Origin: Halicephalobus mephisto
Taxonomy: Eukaryota; Nematoda; Chromadorea; Rhabditida; Panagrolaimidae
Reading direction: 5' to 3'
DNA: 64,000 nucleotides
NCBI GenBank assembly: GCA_009193035.1
Contig: SWDT01000567.1
Span: forward strand, 62,001 to 126,000
Below the pieces are notes generated by a model. It worked only from the letters and a program-made list of their open reading frames with translations, was not told the origin of the DNA and ran no database searches. This document shows, one piece after another, positions 10,788 through 22,112 of this stretch (within the stretch, counting starts at the first letter, position 1; every line of letters begins with the position of its first letter). A program made the position numbers and the translations under genes.

Positions 10788-11775
10788 TTACTTGACGTAA
10801 TCTTTGATTCGAAATCCGTCTTCATCCGAAAGGACGCGATTCTGATGACGCATGAATTCCTTGAAGTCGACTTGTTCCGTGATGGAGGACTTCTTCATCG
10901 GGACGTTCTGGTCGACAGAGGACTGACGGACGAGACCTCCGATCCCGGCCGTGGCCCCCATCAGCATCCCGGAGAGGGAAAAACGACGTGCAGTTGGGGT
11001 TCTAAAAAACCATTTTTATTAGAAAAATAAAATAAAATAAATTTAAAAAATATTTTTATTAAAAAATAAAATTAAATTAAATTAAAATCCATTTTTATTT
11101 AAAAAAATAAATCAAATTAAATTAAAATTCATTTTTATTAAAAAATTAAATTAAATTAAATTAAAATCCATTTTTATTAAAAAATTAAATTAAAATCCAT
11201 TTTTATTAGAAAAATAAGATAAATTTAAAAAATATTTTTATTAAAAAATAAAATAAATTTAAAAATATCATGATTTAAAATAATTTTTCAAATATTATAA
11301 TTCAAAAAAAGTTAATTTTAAAAAATAAATATCGCAATTTGCAAAAAATAACTTTTTTTCTTATTCAAAATTCCCGCCAAAAAGAGAAAATTCTACAAAA
11401 ATGGAAAAAACGGCAATTTTTATCGAAATCAACTTTTTTTTAACAATTGCATAAATTTCTATCAAAGTAATTTTATTTTTTAATTTTAAAAAATTTTGTT
11501 TTTATATTTTTTTAAAATTTTGTTTTTATATTTTTTTAAAAATTTGTTTTTATATTTTTTTAAAAATTTGTTTTTAACTTTTTTAAAGTTTTAGGAATTT
11601 AAAATTTTTTTACAGTATTGTTTGAAAACAAAAATACTCACGTCGGCGTGATGTCGCTGTCGGTGGAGTCGGTCGAGAAGGTCCTCTGGCGGTTGACTGA
11701 CTTCGGGGGACGCCAGAGGACATCAGTGTCGAAATCCGGACGGATTTGTGTCGGTTTTTTGGAATTGGAAGACAT
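10788..11775 (-). CDS. Orphan 115-aa protein with basic Ser/Thr-rich N-terminus
   Basis: Two exons on the minus strand: 11775-11642 and 11001-10788; 348 nt, 115 aa. It starts MSSNSKKPTQIRPDFDTD, continues WRPPKSVNRQRTFSTDS, then STDSDITPTTPTARRFSLSG (RRFS is a typical basophilic-kinase site), a short Gly-rich segment GMLMGATAGIGGLVRQS, and ends VDFKEFMRHQNRVLSDEDGF plus RIKDYVK. Coding bias is clear because GC content rises sharply against its surroundings. No signal peptide. The Gly/Ala segment is too short and weak to call a membrane span. I do not recognise the family. The N-terminus looks disordered and phospho-regulated (inference). Exon 1 sits between inverted copies of a GGCGGGAA-bearing repeat. 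Confidence 0.72.
11366..11436 (-). repeat. Inverted copy of the GGCGGGAA repeat
   Basis: Contains 'aattcccgccaaaaagagaa' and 'ctacaaaaatggaaaaaacg'. This is the reverse complement of the repeats at 12250-12640, on the other side of exon 1 of the minus-strand gene. Confidence 0.8.
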
Positions 11776-12249
11776 TTTAAAATTTTTCAAAAATCAGTTG
11801 TTTAAAAATTTTTATATGAAATTTCAGACTAATATTGAGCTTATATACCAAATAAATTTCATTTTTAGCTCCTCCTTCTGGGGTTATTTACGTTCAAAAA
11901 AGCCAGAACGTCGGCCTTGGGACTTCCCGCAAAAACGCACAAGTCGGTCTTGTTTTCGATCCGAGGGCAAGCTACACGTGCCCCCAACGTGCATCTGGCA
12001 AAAAACAAGTCAGAGTTGCTTTTTTGGACGACTCTGCACGACAGTCATTTGACTGCTTTTGTGGACGGAAAAAATGGCCTTTCAGAAAACAGCTTTCAAA
12101 ATAAGAACAAGAAAAAAATAAAGTTTAAACAGCTGAGGAAACTTATGCTTTTATAAAAATATAAAAATTAAAATAGTTGTGAAATTTTCTCAACACGAAT
12201 TTGAAGTATTTTTAGATAATTTTAGGATCCTAAAAACAGCGAATCAATT

Positions 12250-12640
12250 CCGATAAAAACTGCCGTTCTTTCCATTTTTGTAGAATTTTCTCTTTTTGGC
12301 GGGAATTTAAAAAAAATAAAAAATACAAATTATTGCGAAATTCTGGGAAATTTTAAAATTAAAAAAAAATTAATTTTGATAAATTGCCAGATTTGCCGTT
12401 TTTCCATTTTTGTAGGATTTTCTCTTTTTAGCGGGAATTTAAAAAATTATTATCTAAAAAAATAAAAAATACAAATTATTGCAAAATTCTAGAAAATTTT
12501 AAATTTAAAAAAAATTAATTTTGATAAATCACCAGATTTGTCGTTTTTTGTATTTTTGTAGAATTTTCTCTTTTTGGCGAGAATTTAAAAAAATAAAAAA
12601 TACAAATTATTGCGAAATTCTAGAAAATTTTAAAATTAAA
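12250..12640 (+). repeat. Three tandem copies of the GGCGGGAA repeat
   Basis: Units of about 125-150 bp, each with 'ccatttttgtagaattttct' followed by 'ctttttggcgggaattt' (variants 'agcggg' and 'ggcgag') and 'acaaattattgcgaaattct'. The region upstream of the minus-strand gene (11776-13929) holds these and other AT-rich repeats; no gene recognised in it. Confidence 0.8.
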
Positions 12641-13079
12641 AAAATTGATTTTGATTAAGATTGGTGTTTTTTATTTTTTATTTTTGCGTGAAAATTTTGA
12701 GGAAAAATATTTTTAAAATTATAATCTTAAAAATCTGGATAAAAAATGAATCAACAATTTTTGCATTTGGATTTTATCGAATGTTTTTCAACTAATTTTT
12801 GAATTGTTTATAGTAGATTATTCCAGTAACACGTGAAAAAATAAACACTTCATTGTTACTCGGTGTTTTGAAAGATTATCCAGAAAAAAGTTTTAAAAAA
12901 TAATCAACATTTAAATTTCAATAAGATCGATTTTTGAAAATTTTTACAAATATAAATTATTAATTAATTATTTCGAAATTGTTTTTTTTAAATTTTATTG
13001 ATCAAGTATTTCGAAATTATTTTTTTTGAACTTCATTGATCAAGCAATTTTTGAAATTTTAAAAACTTGATTGATCATT

Positions 13080-13530
13080 TCGAAATTAATTCAAAAAATT
13101 ACTTGACAAATCAAGTTCGAAAAAATAATTTTTAAAATTTCATCGATTAAGTAGTTCAAAATTAATTTTTTCGAAATTTCTTTAATTGAATAATTTTAAA
13201 AATTAATTTTTTCAAAATTTTAGTAATCAGATAATTTTTGAAATTAATTTTTTCAAAATTTTAGCAATCGAACAATTTTTGAAATTAATTTTTTTTAAAT
13301 TCTACTAATCAAAAAATTTTTAAAATTAATTTTTTCAAAATTTTAGTAATCAGATAATTTTTGAAATTAATTTTTTTAAAATTCTACTAATCGAACAATT
13401 TTAAAAATTAATTTTTTCAAAATTTTAGTAATCGAACAATTTTTGAAATTAATTTTTTTTTAAATTCTACTAATCGAACAATTTTTGAAATTAATTTTTT
13501 CGAAATTCTATTAATTGAGAAATTTTTTAA
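13080..13530. repeat. Degenerate AT-rich tandem repeat
   Basis: Repeated units of roughly 55-60 bp, such as 'ttttagtaatcagataattt' followed by 'ttgaaattaattttttcaaa'. Non-coding, in the gap before the M3-like peptidase gene. Confidence 0.7.
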
Positions 13531-13929
13531 AAATAATTATTTTAAAATAATTTTTTCTAATTTTACTGATAAAGTAATTTTTTTAAATTTCTAGAAACAA
13601 CCAATTAATTCAAAATTAACTTTTTTAAAAATCCTACTGATCAAATAATTTAAAATAACTTTAAACTTTATCTACTAAACAAATTTAAACTTCTAAAATA
13701 ATTCTTTAAAATAAAAATTTTCTTGTTTGCTTTCATCTCAGCTGTAAAGTTAGAAACAATTTATCTTTCGTAGTTATCACCAAACGTACCATTTCCACGA
13801 TACGATTTTTGCTCTCGTAAAAACATAAAATTTGTTGTGATCAAAACAAGGAAACAATTTATGACTAAAACCCGATTAAACACAATTAATCAAACCTAAC
13901 CAACATCCTATAAAATTTCCTAAAATCCT

Positions 13930-16900
13930 TCAACTTTGCTCTTCTTCCGAATAATAAATAGCCGGTGGATCATAAAAATCACAAATAGCTCCAACACTAG
14001 GATCTCTTCCTTGAAATCTTCTATAAAGTTCACTTTGCATATCACTTCCACCTTGATTCAACATTGTTGTTTTAAATCTTTCACCTGTCAATTCTTCATT
14101 ACCTTCTTGATCAAACGTTTCATGTACATCCAGAGCCAGCATTTCAATCCATAACTTCCTATAATACATGCTCATATGCGGTTGCATACTAAATATAGGC
14201 GTAAATGAGCATGGATGATAATTATTTTTCTCCAATTTAAATGGGAAATATTCCTTATACATTTCACGATACAAATCCAGCCAAAACTTCTTTTTTCTGT
14301 CTTCCAACTCATAGATACTTAGGTCGTAATCCGCCCAAAACAAAGTTCGATAACTTTCCCAGAGAGTAGATCGAGATAGCGCAAGAGAGACACTATTTGC
14401 CAATTCTTCAGACAAAATAACACCACTTTCCTAAAAAACATACATTCTCATAAACATAAAAAAACAAAAAACAAATTCACCTGATGAGGACTACTCATAG
14501 CAGCTAGTAAATTAGGTTTATGAGCAAAAAATTGGGTAAAAGTCGGTAATAAATCAGCTGCATCCCAATCAGAAGCATACATAGGAGCTTGAGGAATTGT
14601 AATATCACGATAAGGGCTTCGAGATAAAAGTAATTGAACAGCACGACCTGTATGAAAAAGAAGTTGTTGCAATTGACTATAATGAAGCAATGATGGCTTA
14701 TTCCCTGTTGGTTCTGTAGCACTTCCAATCAAATAGACAATTTTATCCAAATTTCTTATAGAATTTGCTGGTCTTCCAAGAAGAGTTGTCCAATTAGTTC
14801 TTTTATTCGCTCTATCATATGGATCAATGTAAAGACGACCTAGATGTTCGCCAGTTGATGTATCAGCAACAGCATAAATTCTAACTGATGGATGACACCG
14901 TTCCAAGTTAGAATCAGAAATATTCTGGAACTTCAATCCAAGAATATGAGACAATATTTGAGTAATATTCTCAAATGTAGGCCAGAATGGGAAATGATTC
15001 ATCAAATCAAGTGGATTAACTCTGAAAAGTCGTCTTATTATACAATCACATTACTCCAAAAACGAAGATGAAAATAATTACAAAATTATTTCAATGAGAA
15101 TTTTTAAGTCTAACTTTCCTTCTATTCGCAAAAATAATTTCATAACCCATTTTTAGAACTATATTCATTTGAATAGATAAAAACTTTTTTAAATCAAAGT
15201 ATGTAAAAAATAAAGTTCTTCTCATCTTCTACAGTTAACTCCTATATATGAAACCATTAACAAAAACCTTAACAATCGCACATAATATTCAAAATAACCC
15301 CTAAAAACATGTTAAAAAATACTCACTCAAAATGATGTTCGGCTTCACGACGACAAACAAAATAAAGATCAAATGGCTGTAGACCTCCAGTAATCATCTC
15401 ATGTGAAGCTGCATATGACGTCCAAGCATCCATTCTATCAATGAATACAGGTCTCATTCGACGAGTTAATGCTGTCAAGAAGTTTCTCACAGTTTCCGGA
15501 GATCCAGCCATCTTGTTTGATAATCTATGTTCCGAAACCGAAGAATAACCCAAAGCTTTCGCCAATCCTTCATTATTGTGACGAATTTCTTCAATATTGA
15601 TAGAATTATTGTAAAAATCATGTTCAAAACTGGCTCTGGAAATCCATCGATCCCAAGCTAGAGCTCGTTGTTGCCGATCACCACAATACTGTAGGAACGA
15701 TAGAATCGAACTAGGTGCCATTACTCCTCGCCAAGGTCCTTCCATAAAATTAGACTTGTCCACAGCCAAAGTCTTCAAAACATGTGGTGGGGCGTCTCGA
15801 AGAAGACCTTTATCCGTGACGTTGAAGATATACTGATCGTTAGTGGCCATAATATTCGTCAAATATTTGCTTCTGTATTCATCGATGAACCTAGACCAAG
15901 ATCCTAGTACTTTTCTCTCCTTAGGATCGGATTTGTCCATTCCACTGGCCCGGATTTCGAGCAGATACCATTCAATAAGACGTTGTTTCCATTTATCCAG
16001 ATCGCCCCCTTCTCCGTCATACATCTCCTTTAGTGCCATTTGAAAAGCCGGATTACTCAGTTTCTCCATCTTATCACGGGCAGCCATGACTTTTATATGG
16101 TGGAAATCGGCGTCGAAAGCCCGATTAGAGCACTCGGTCCAGTCGGTCAGCATTTTGAGCAGTAAAGTATTGAAGGCGTACTCGACATCGTACTCTTCTG
16201 ACACTATTGGTTCTACAATGCTATCAAACGTGTATTGATCAGGTTTACCTAAAAAATACAGCATTTATTGTTGTAAAAAGTAATTTTACTTTGTTCCAAG
16301 TGCTCGACATGTTCCAAAACTGTCGCTCCATATTCCATGAACGATCTGACGGTTCCTTCGTACATTTCCTTCGCTGAAAATTATCTAGTAATTTCATCAT
16401 AAAAAATCATGATGTTATTTCAATGAAAACTCCTAGGAACTAAAGTGGCCTAAAATTTTCAACTTTAAGTAATTACTTTGCAGCCGCACATAATTTCGAA
16501 ATCAACGATATATTGTAAAAATCATATACGAACTGCTTTACAATGATCCTAATGCGAATTTCTAAGTTCTTCGGAACTCAAGTAGCCTAAAATTTCGGTT
16601 CATTATGGTAGCAACCTCATAATCAATTTCCTGGGACTACATTTTATCTAAAAAGAATCAGCAATTTCTTGATTAGAATATGCAGAGTCTAAAAGGTTCT
16701 ATCTACCTTTTAAGATTGATTTTGATATATGAAATTATTAATAAACATCCTAGAAACCATATCACTCACTACCTTACTGAAAACTCGTTACTTTCCTTGT
16801 TTTATTACGAAATAACCTACGTGTTGACGTGCTTAATGACGGCCAATCAGCATTCTGAGCTATATTGGCTAAGAAAGTGTTATTTTCGATGGTTTCATCG

Positions 16901-17143
16901 GGGATCACGGGAAACCTAAAAATCCACATGTCGAAATTATTCACTTAGATAAACTTACACAACGTAATATCCCACGACCGTCGACGGAGTCGCGTTTCCC
17001 ATTTTAAAAAGGATATTACGACGAGAATTCTTGTGCAATTGACCATGATTAGGAGACAAAAGTGGAAAACCGCGATATTTGCTCAAGTACGATATATTTC
17101 TTCTCCATGTTGGCCGGCTAACTCCCAATGTGAAGATCCTCAT
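13930..17143 (-). CDS. M3-family (MIP/oligopeptidase-like) protein, zinc site lost
   Basis: Six exons on the minus strand: 17143-16959, 16915-16821, 16373-16290, 16248-15327, 15021-14481, 14430-13930; 2328 nt, 775 aa. The ATG lies 8 nt after a TTTAG acceptor, suggesting trans-splicing. The N-terminus (MRIFTLGVSRPTWRRNISYL) is basic and fits a mitochondrial presequence. The body follows M3 thimet-oligopeptidase/mitochondrial intermediate peptidase architecture: WDRWISRASFEHD, NEGLAKALGYSSVSEHRLS with KMAGSPETVRNFL, GRLYIDPYDR, and the C-terminal GERFKTTMLNQGG. Where active enzymes carry HExxH, it has HTGRA (about 552-556, within QLQQLLFHTGRAVQLLLSR). The downstream glutamate ligand region (FAExPS in active enzymes) reads WDAADLLP, and the GYGxxYY substrate motif is replaced by SMQPHMSMYY. 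The ORF is otherwise intact. Inference: a pseudopeptidase, perhaps regulatory or peptide-binding in mitochondria. Confidence 0.85.
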
Positions 17144-18085
17144 AATTAGTCCTAAACAACAAAATTGAATAAAATTCAAAACGAGGTAAAACTAAGGACA
17201 ATAAGTGGATCAAAATCAGGAAATTCGAAGCCGAACTTTCGCGACGAGAGAAAATTTATTTTTTTTTAATTGTGATCGCGTTTAATTTTTTTGTTTTATT
17301 TTTATTTTTATTTTTAATTTTAATTTTATTAATTATTGTTATTATTTATGTGTATTTTATCCTTCTCTATATCTTATGTCATCCACTGATGTCAATACTG
17401 GAGTCCATATATGGAATTTTTATTCTAAAAAAAATTTTTTGAATATGATCATGTTTAATTTTTTTCTTAATTATTTTTTTTTGTTAAAATAAGCATACAC
17501 ACACTATTTTCTCATATATCCTAGTCCATTATATAATATTTATTATAGTAATCATGAGATTTATATATGGGATTTTAATTTTTAGAAAGTTTTTTAATTA
17601 CGATTACTTTAAATTTTTGAAATTTTCCATTAATTATTGTTTTTATTTTTATAATAAATATATACTCTATTCTCCCATGTATTCTGTTTTATCTTATTAC
17701 ATTAATCATATTAATTATGGAATATATATGGAATTTTAATTTTTTTAAATTAAAAAATCTAGTCTCTTATTTTTTGAAATTTTAATTTCCTTTAATTTAC
17801 AAATTTGAAATTATTTCCACCTTCCAATGAGTAGATCGTCATTGGTTTTGTATGACGTGATGAGTTTTAAGAAATTTTCCCTGATGAGTCATTGATTCAT
17901 TTTCTGTCTTTATAGTTGTATTGAATACTCTATTTCCCATCAGGTTTCTTTTTGAATTTCAAGTTGTGTTTAATTTTTGTCACTATTTTCACTGCAAACA
18001 TGCTTTTAGTTTTTTTCGTGTGCGTGGTCCACAGCTTTGCTCTGGTTACCTTTTGATTGATTGGATCAATTATTTTTCAGCAAAG
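17144..18085. other. Divergent intergenic region
   Basis: Spacer between the divergently transcribed M3-like gene (-) and copine gene (+), so it should hold both promoters. It is very T-rich on the plus strand (17260-17810). A TTTTTCAG acceptor at 18073-18080, just before the copine ATG, suggests a trans-splice site. No other gene seen. Confidence 0.5.
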
Positions 18086-20393
18086 ATGCTCGAAGAATCT
18101 ATGGATCTTTCTTTTCGAATTGAGTGAGTTAATTTAATTGTTTATTTTTTACAATAATTATTTTTAGAAATCTTCCGAGAGATTCTCATAATGGAGTTAA
18201 GGTCGTTGTTTACGGACAAACCACTTCTGAAATGGTGTATTATCCTGGTGATTACGAAATCGGATCTACGGAAGTCCTATGTGCTTTAGATGAAGCCAAT
18301 TTCACCCAGAAGGTGCGAGTGATGTTTAAACTCGGGATTTTAGAAGTTTTCAAAGTTTCCATGTAAGTTTTTTGAATTTATTATGGATGCAAAAGGACCA
18401 ATCTCGCTAAAGCGCAACTTAATGCGGTTCTGAATCAAAGAAATCTACATCAATTACCAACATTACTGTAATGAAAACAACTTTCTTAGTTGTATTTTGG
18501 AATACAATCGATTTTGTCATAATCATGATTTTGTTGGAATTATTTTTAAAAACTTAAGTCATGTTTGACTTCATAGATGTGACAATTGTAATTTATATAT
18601 GAAAATTTCAGGATAATTTTCAAATCTCCATCAAGTGATGAAATAGCTTGGAAAACAAAAGAAATTAACATTTCTCCGTTCCATATTCTTCGCAACAATG
18701 GGACCTGTAGTCAGATTTTGCCGACTCCTAATTACAATCTTAACACTGCTACTATTTTGACTGTTAATGCTCAACCTGCGGAACAATTTACACCTTGTAC
18801 TTATTTCCAATTTGCTGGACATTCTCTAAATTCAAGAAATAATCATCCAATTAATGCTTATTTTTCTCTCTGGTTGGTTCCTAAAAGTGATGGAAAATTA
18901 AATTTGCCGATTTTACTGTATCGTAGTGAAATTCAGAACACCAAGGACCCTAGATGGAAAGGATTCATCTTGCCGAATAAGTTATTAGGCACTTCTTCTG
19001 ACGGGATTTTGAAAATCACATGTCACAATATGAATAGTAATCACGTAGATACTGAAATTGGATATTTTTCGACTACTTTTTATCAACTTCTCAAAGGAAG
19101 TGGACCAATGAATAAATATATTGTAAGTTTTCTATTTTATAATTGAAATAGAATAATTTTTACAGCTTCGTTGTGATACACCAAGTAAAAAAAGAGAAGA
19201 AATGAGTATGGAATTGATCGATATTAAACGTGCAGAATCTCCGATTTGTATTTCGAGTATTATTGCTTCTGGAGAACAATTTCACACGACTATTGCAATT
19301 GATTTTAGTACTCATAATGGAGCTGCAAATGAATCAACATCACTTCATGCAACTTATCCATCACCAAGTTTATATGAAAAAAGATTAATGAAAATTGCAA
19401 CGGAATTTAAAAATCTCGGTCTTAAAACAGCCTATCTCGGTTTTGGATGTAAAATTCCCAATAATTATGGTCATATGGAAATGTCAAATTGTTTCGCTCT
19501 CAATGGTGATATAATTAATCCTTTTTGTGACTCGATTCAGCAAGTCGAAGCAATGTACAGAAGTCGAGCCATTAATTCGCTTTTCTATGCTCCTACTAAT
19601 TTTGCTCCTGTTATAGCTCATATTAGAAAGTAAGTTTTTTAAAATATTAAAAAAAAGAAAATCTATTTCGATAAGGTTAGGTATGATTTTTAGGATGTTT
19701 GAAAGTAATTTTATATATGAAAATTAACTCTAAAGTGTGGATAGAAGTTTTTAGATTTATTTAGAATATGATTTCAAGAAATTGATTACGAAATCACTAT
19801 TGTGGAAAATGAAAATTTTAAGTTATTTTGATTTCTAGAAACTTTGAAATTCTTATCAGGACAAATTTTGTAAAAAAATGTTTAATTTTTATAATAATGT
19901 GATTATTACTGCATCCTTATGGAGTTATATAAGTTTTGAGTTTTGTAATTTTGAATCTTGAATTGAAGGCCTTAGAAAAATTCATAAATAAGTTTATACA
20001 TGATTTTTATAATGTTATTTTAGACAAGCTATTGCTGCTGAAAAAATTAAGAAAGCGATTAGATTTGTTCTTGTTATTCTTACCAATGGTACGATCACTG
20101 ATAATAAAGCAATCAAGGACAGCATTGAGGAAATTACCAAGTGCTCAAAGTACCCGATATCAATTGTTTTTGTTGGTATGGGGAATCCCCATCATGTGGT
20201 TAATACTGATCCTAATTCTCCATTTATGAGAATGCTACGTCAGGAAGGAAAAACGGCTAACAATGAGATCCAGGAAAAAGAAGTAACTTGTTTCTTAAAT
20301 CCTGAAATGAATGAACCAAATTCTGAATTGATGGAGAGAATCTTCGAACATATCTCTCGTCAAATGCTTTTACATAAATTCAAATTTACCTAA
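18086..20393 (+). CDS. Copine family protein (C2 domains plus copine vWA)
   Basis: Five exons: 18086-18123, 18168-18362, 18612-19122, 19166-19629, 20024-20393; 1578 nt, 525 aa, the usual copine size. The N-terminal half is C2-like (for example LPRDSHNGVKVVVYGQ and PRWKGFILPNK). The C-terminal half is the copine A domain: FHTTIAIDFSTHNGAANES, SLYEKRLMKIATEFKNLGL, AYLGFGCKIPNN, FALNGDIINPFCDSIQQVEA, NFAPVIAHIRK, and AIRFVLVILTNGTITDNKAI. Copines are calcium-dependent phospholipid-binding proteins acting at membranes; nematode members regulate channels and receptors. The MIDAS-like site is usually DFTxSNG; here it reads DFSTHNG, with His in place of the last MIDAS Ser. The ATG is 5 nt after a TTTTTCAG acceptor. 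A Cys-loop channel gene starts only 157 bp downstream on the same strand. AATAAA near 20465 probably ends this mRNA. Confidence 0.9.
19640..19960. repeat. Dispersed TTTCATATATGAAA-family repeat in copine intron 4
   Basis: 'gtatgatttttaggatgtttg', 'ttttatatatgaaaattaa' and 'aagaaattgattacgaaatc' match the family seen at 9.1-10.2, 46.6 and 50.5 kb. It fills most of the 394-bp intron. Confidence 0.7.
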
Positions 20394-20549
20394 TCGGGTA
20401 TTCTGATTTTATTTTTTGCGGGTACATATTGAGTTCCAGTGCCTTTTAACCTAGTGTATATAGAATAAAGAATGACAATATGGACTACCTGTGGAGATAA
20501 TTTGCCATTTTGAAAACTGGAAATTTTTGTTTTCGTTGGTTTTGAAAAA

Positions 20550-22112
20550 ATGAAAATTTTTTTATTAAGTATTTTTATTGGTTTTTGTTACTGTAATTCG
20601 ACTGTATATTGGAATCCACAAAGGGATAATCAGAATTCGTTGCTTGAGGGGGTTATAGTAACAACAAAACAGTCGATTGTCAAACATCCGGATACTGTCC
20701 CCAGAAGACCGCCTTCGTTCGGGAAACTCGAGGTTGTTGGGAGTATCCACGAAGAGGGAAATGATGAGTGTATGACGGATACGGATCTTTTTAATGCTTT
20801 GTTGAAGAGTGATTACACGAAACATCGGGTTCCTGATGAAAATGGTGTTGAGGTTACGGTAGAATTCTGGATTCAGGAAATTAGTTCCATTTCTGAACTT
20901 ACTAGTGATTTTGAGGTTTTTATTTTTTTGTTTAAAAATTTAAATAATAATTATAGATGGATCTCTATGTCAATGAATTATGGTACGATAAGAATCTAAA
21001 TTTTTCTCATTTGCCGTCTTGCAAAGAGAACATCACGTTAGATCACGCGACATTGAACAAAGTCTGGATGCCGAACAATTGTTTCATCACGACGAAACTC
21101 GCGGAAATCCACGATTCTCCATTTAAAAACGTATTTTTCACATTATTTAGAAACGGAACCATCTGGGTAAACTACCGAGTAAAAGTCAGAGGTCCTTGCA
21201 CGATGGATCTGAGCAACTTCCCTATGGATTCGCAGAACTGTAGTTTGGTTTACCTCAGCTTCAACTACAACAATGAGGAAGTTAAATTGAGATGGAATAA
21301 CGATCGTCCCGACCCTGTTTATCCACTAAGAGACCTCCTTTTACCGGATTTCGATCTCAAGCAAGTGATTCCTGAGATTAAGGAAATCGTTTACCCTGCC
21401 GGAAAATGGGACACTTTAACAGTCACTTTTACATTTAAAAGACGGTATGTGTGGTACTTTATGCAAGCTTTTGTTCCGACTTATTTAACTATATTCGGTA
21501 AGCTTCTTGTTTGCATCTATCTTAATTAATAACTCAATTAGTGTCCTGGATAGCCTTCTCCTTGAGTCCGAGAGCTATACCTGCAAGGACTTTACTCGGT
21601 GTAAATGCCATCTTGGCTCAAATCTTCCAATTCGGATCGATGAGGAACATGCTCCCAAGGGTCTCTTACATCAAGGCAATAGGTCGTTTATCAAGTACTT
21701 AATTTCACGTTGTAATTCGTCATATTTCAGATGTGTGGATCCTTGGCTCAATGACGTTCGTATTCGCCAGTCTAGTAGAACTCGCTATTATAGGATATCA
21801 AGCAAAAAAGTATGATGCTAAGAAAAAAAGAAGACTTGTTGAATATGATGAAATGATGACGGGCCAGGCACCTATATACACAGAAACCACAATCTCTGTT
21901 TCTAATCATCACATGGGCAAATCTTCTCTACTCTGTTGTGTTGGAGATTCAAGTTTTATTGGATTCTTAAAAGCTCAGCAAGTCGATTTCTACGCTAAGT
22001 TACTGTTCCCGGCATTTTACAGTTTATTTAATGTAAGTTAAAAGTCAATCAATAACAACAATAAATCTGATTTCAGATCTTCTACTGGTGTTATTACGGA
22101 TTATCCGGATAA
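20550..22112 (+). CDS. Cys-loop ligand-gated ion channel subunit, anion type
   Basis: Five exons: 20550-20915, 20957-21497, 21542-21682, 21731-22032, 22077-22112; 1386 nt, 461 aa. Signal peptide MKIFLLSIFIGFCYC. The ligand-binding domain has VTVEFWIQEISSISE, VNELWYDKNL, KVWMPNNCFI and the Cys loop C-TMDLSNFPMDSQN-C (13 residues between the cysteines). M1 starts near YVWYFMQAFVPTYLTIFG. M1-M2 is SLSPRAIPARTLLGVNAIL; the PAR motif before M2 is the anion-channel signature. M2-M3 reads LPRVSYIKAIDVW, followed by M3 and a short M3-M4 loop. M4 (FYAKLLFPAFYSLFN) is completed by a tiny last exon, IFYWCYYGLSG. The form matches the nematode LGC/ACC-type group of chloride channels; the ligand (acetylcholine, monoamine, GABA or other) cannot be read from the sequence. 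Confidence 0.92.
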
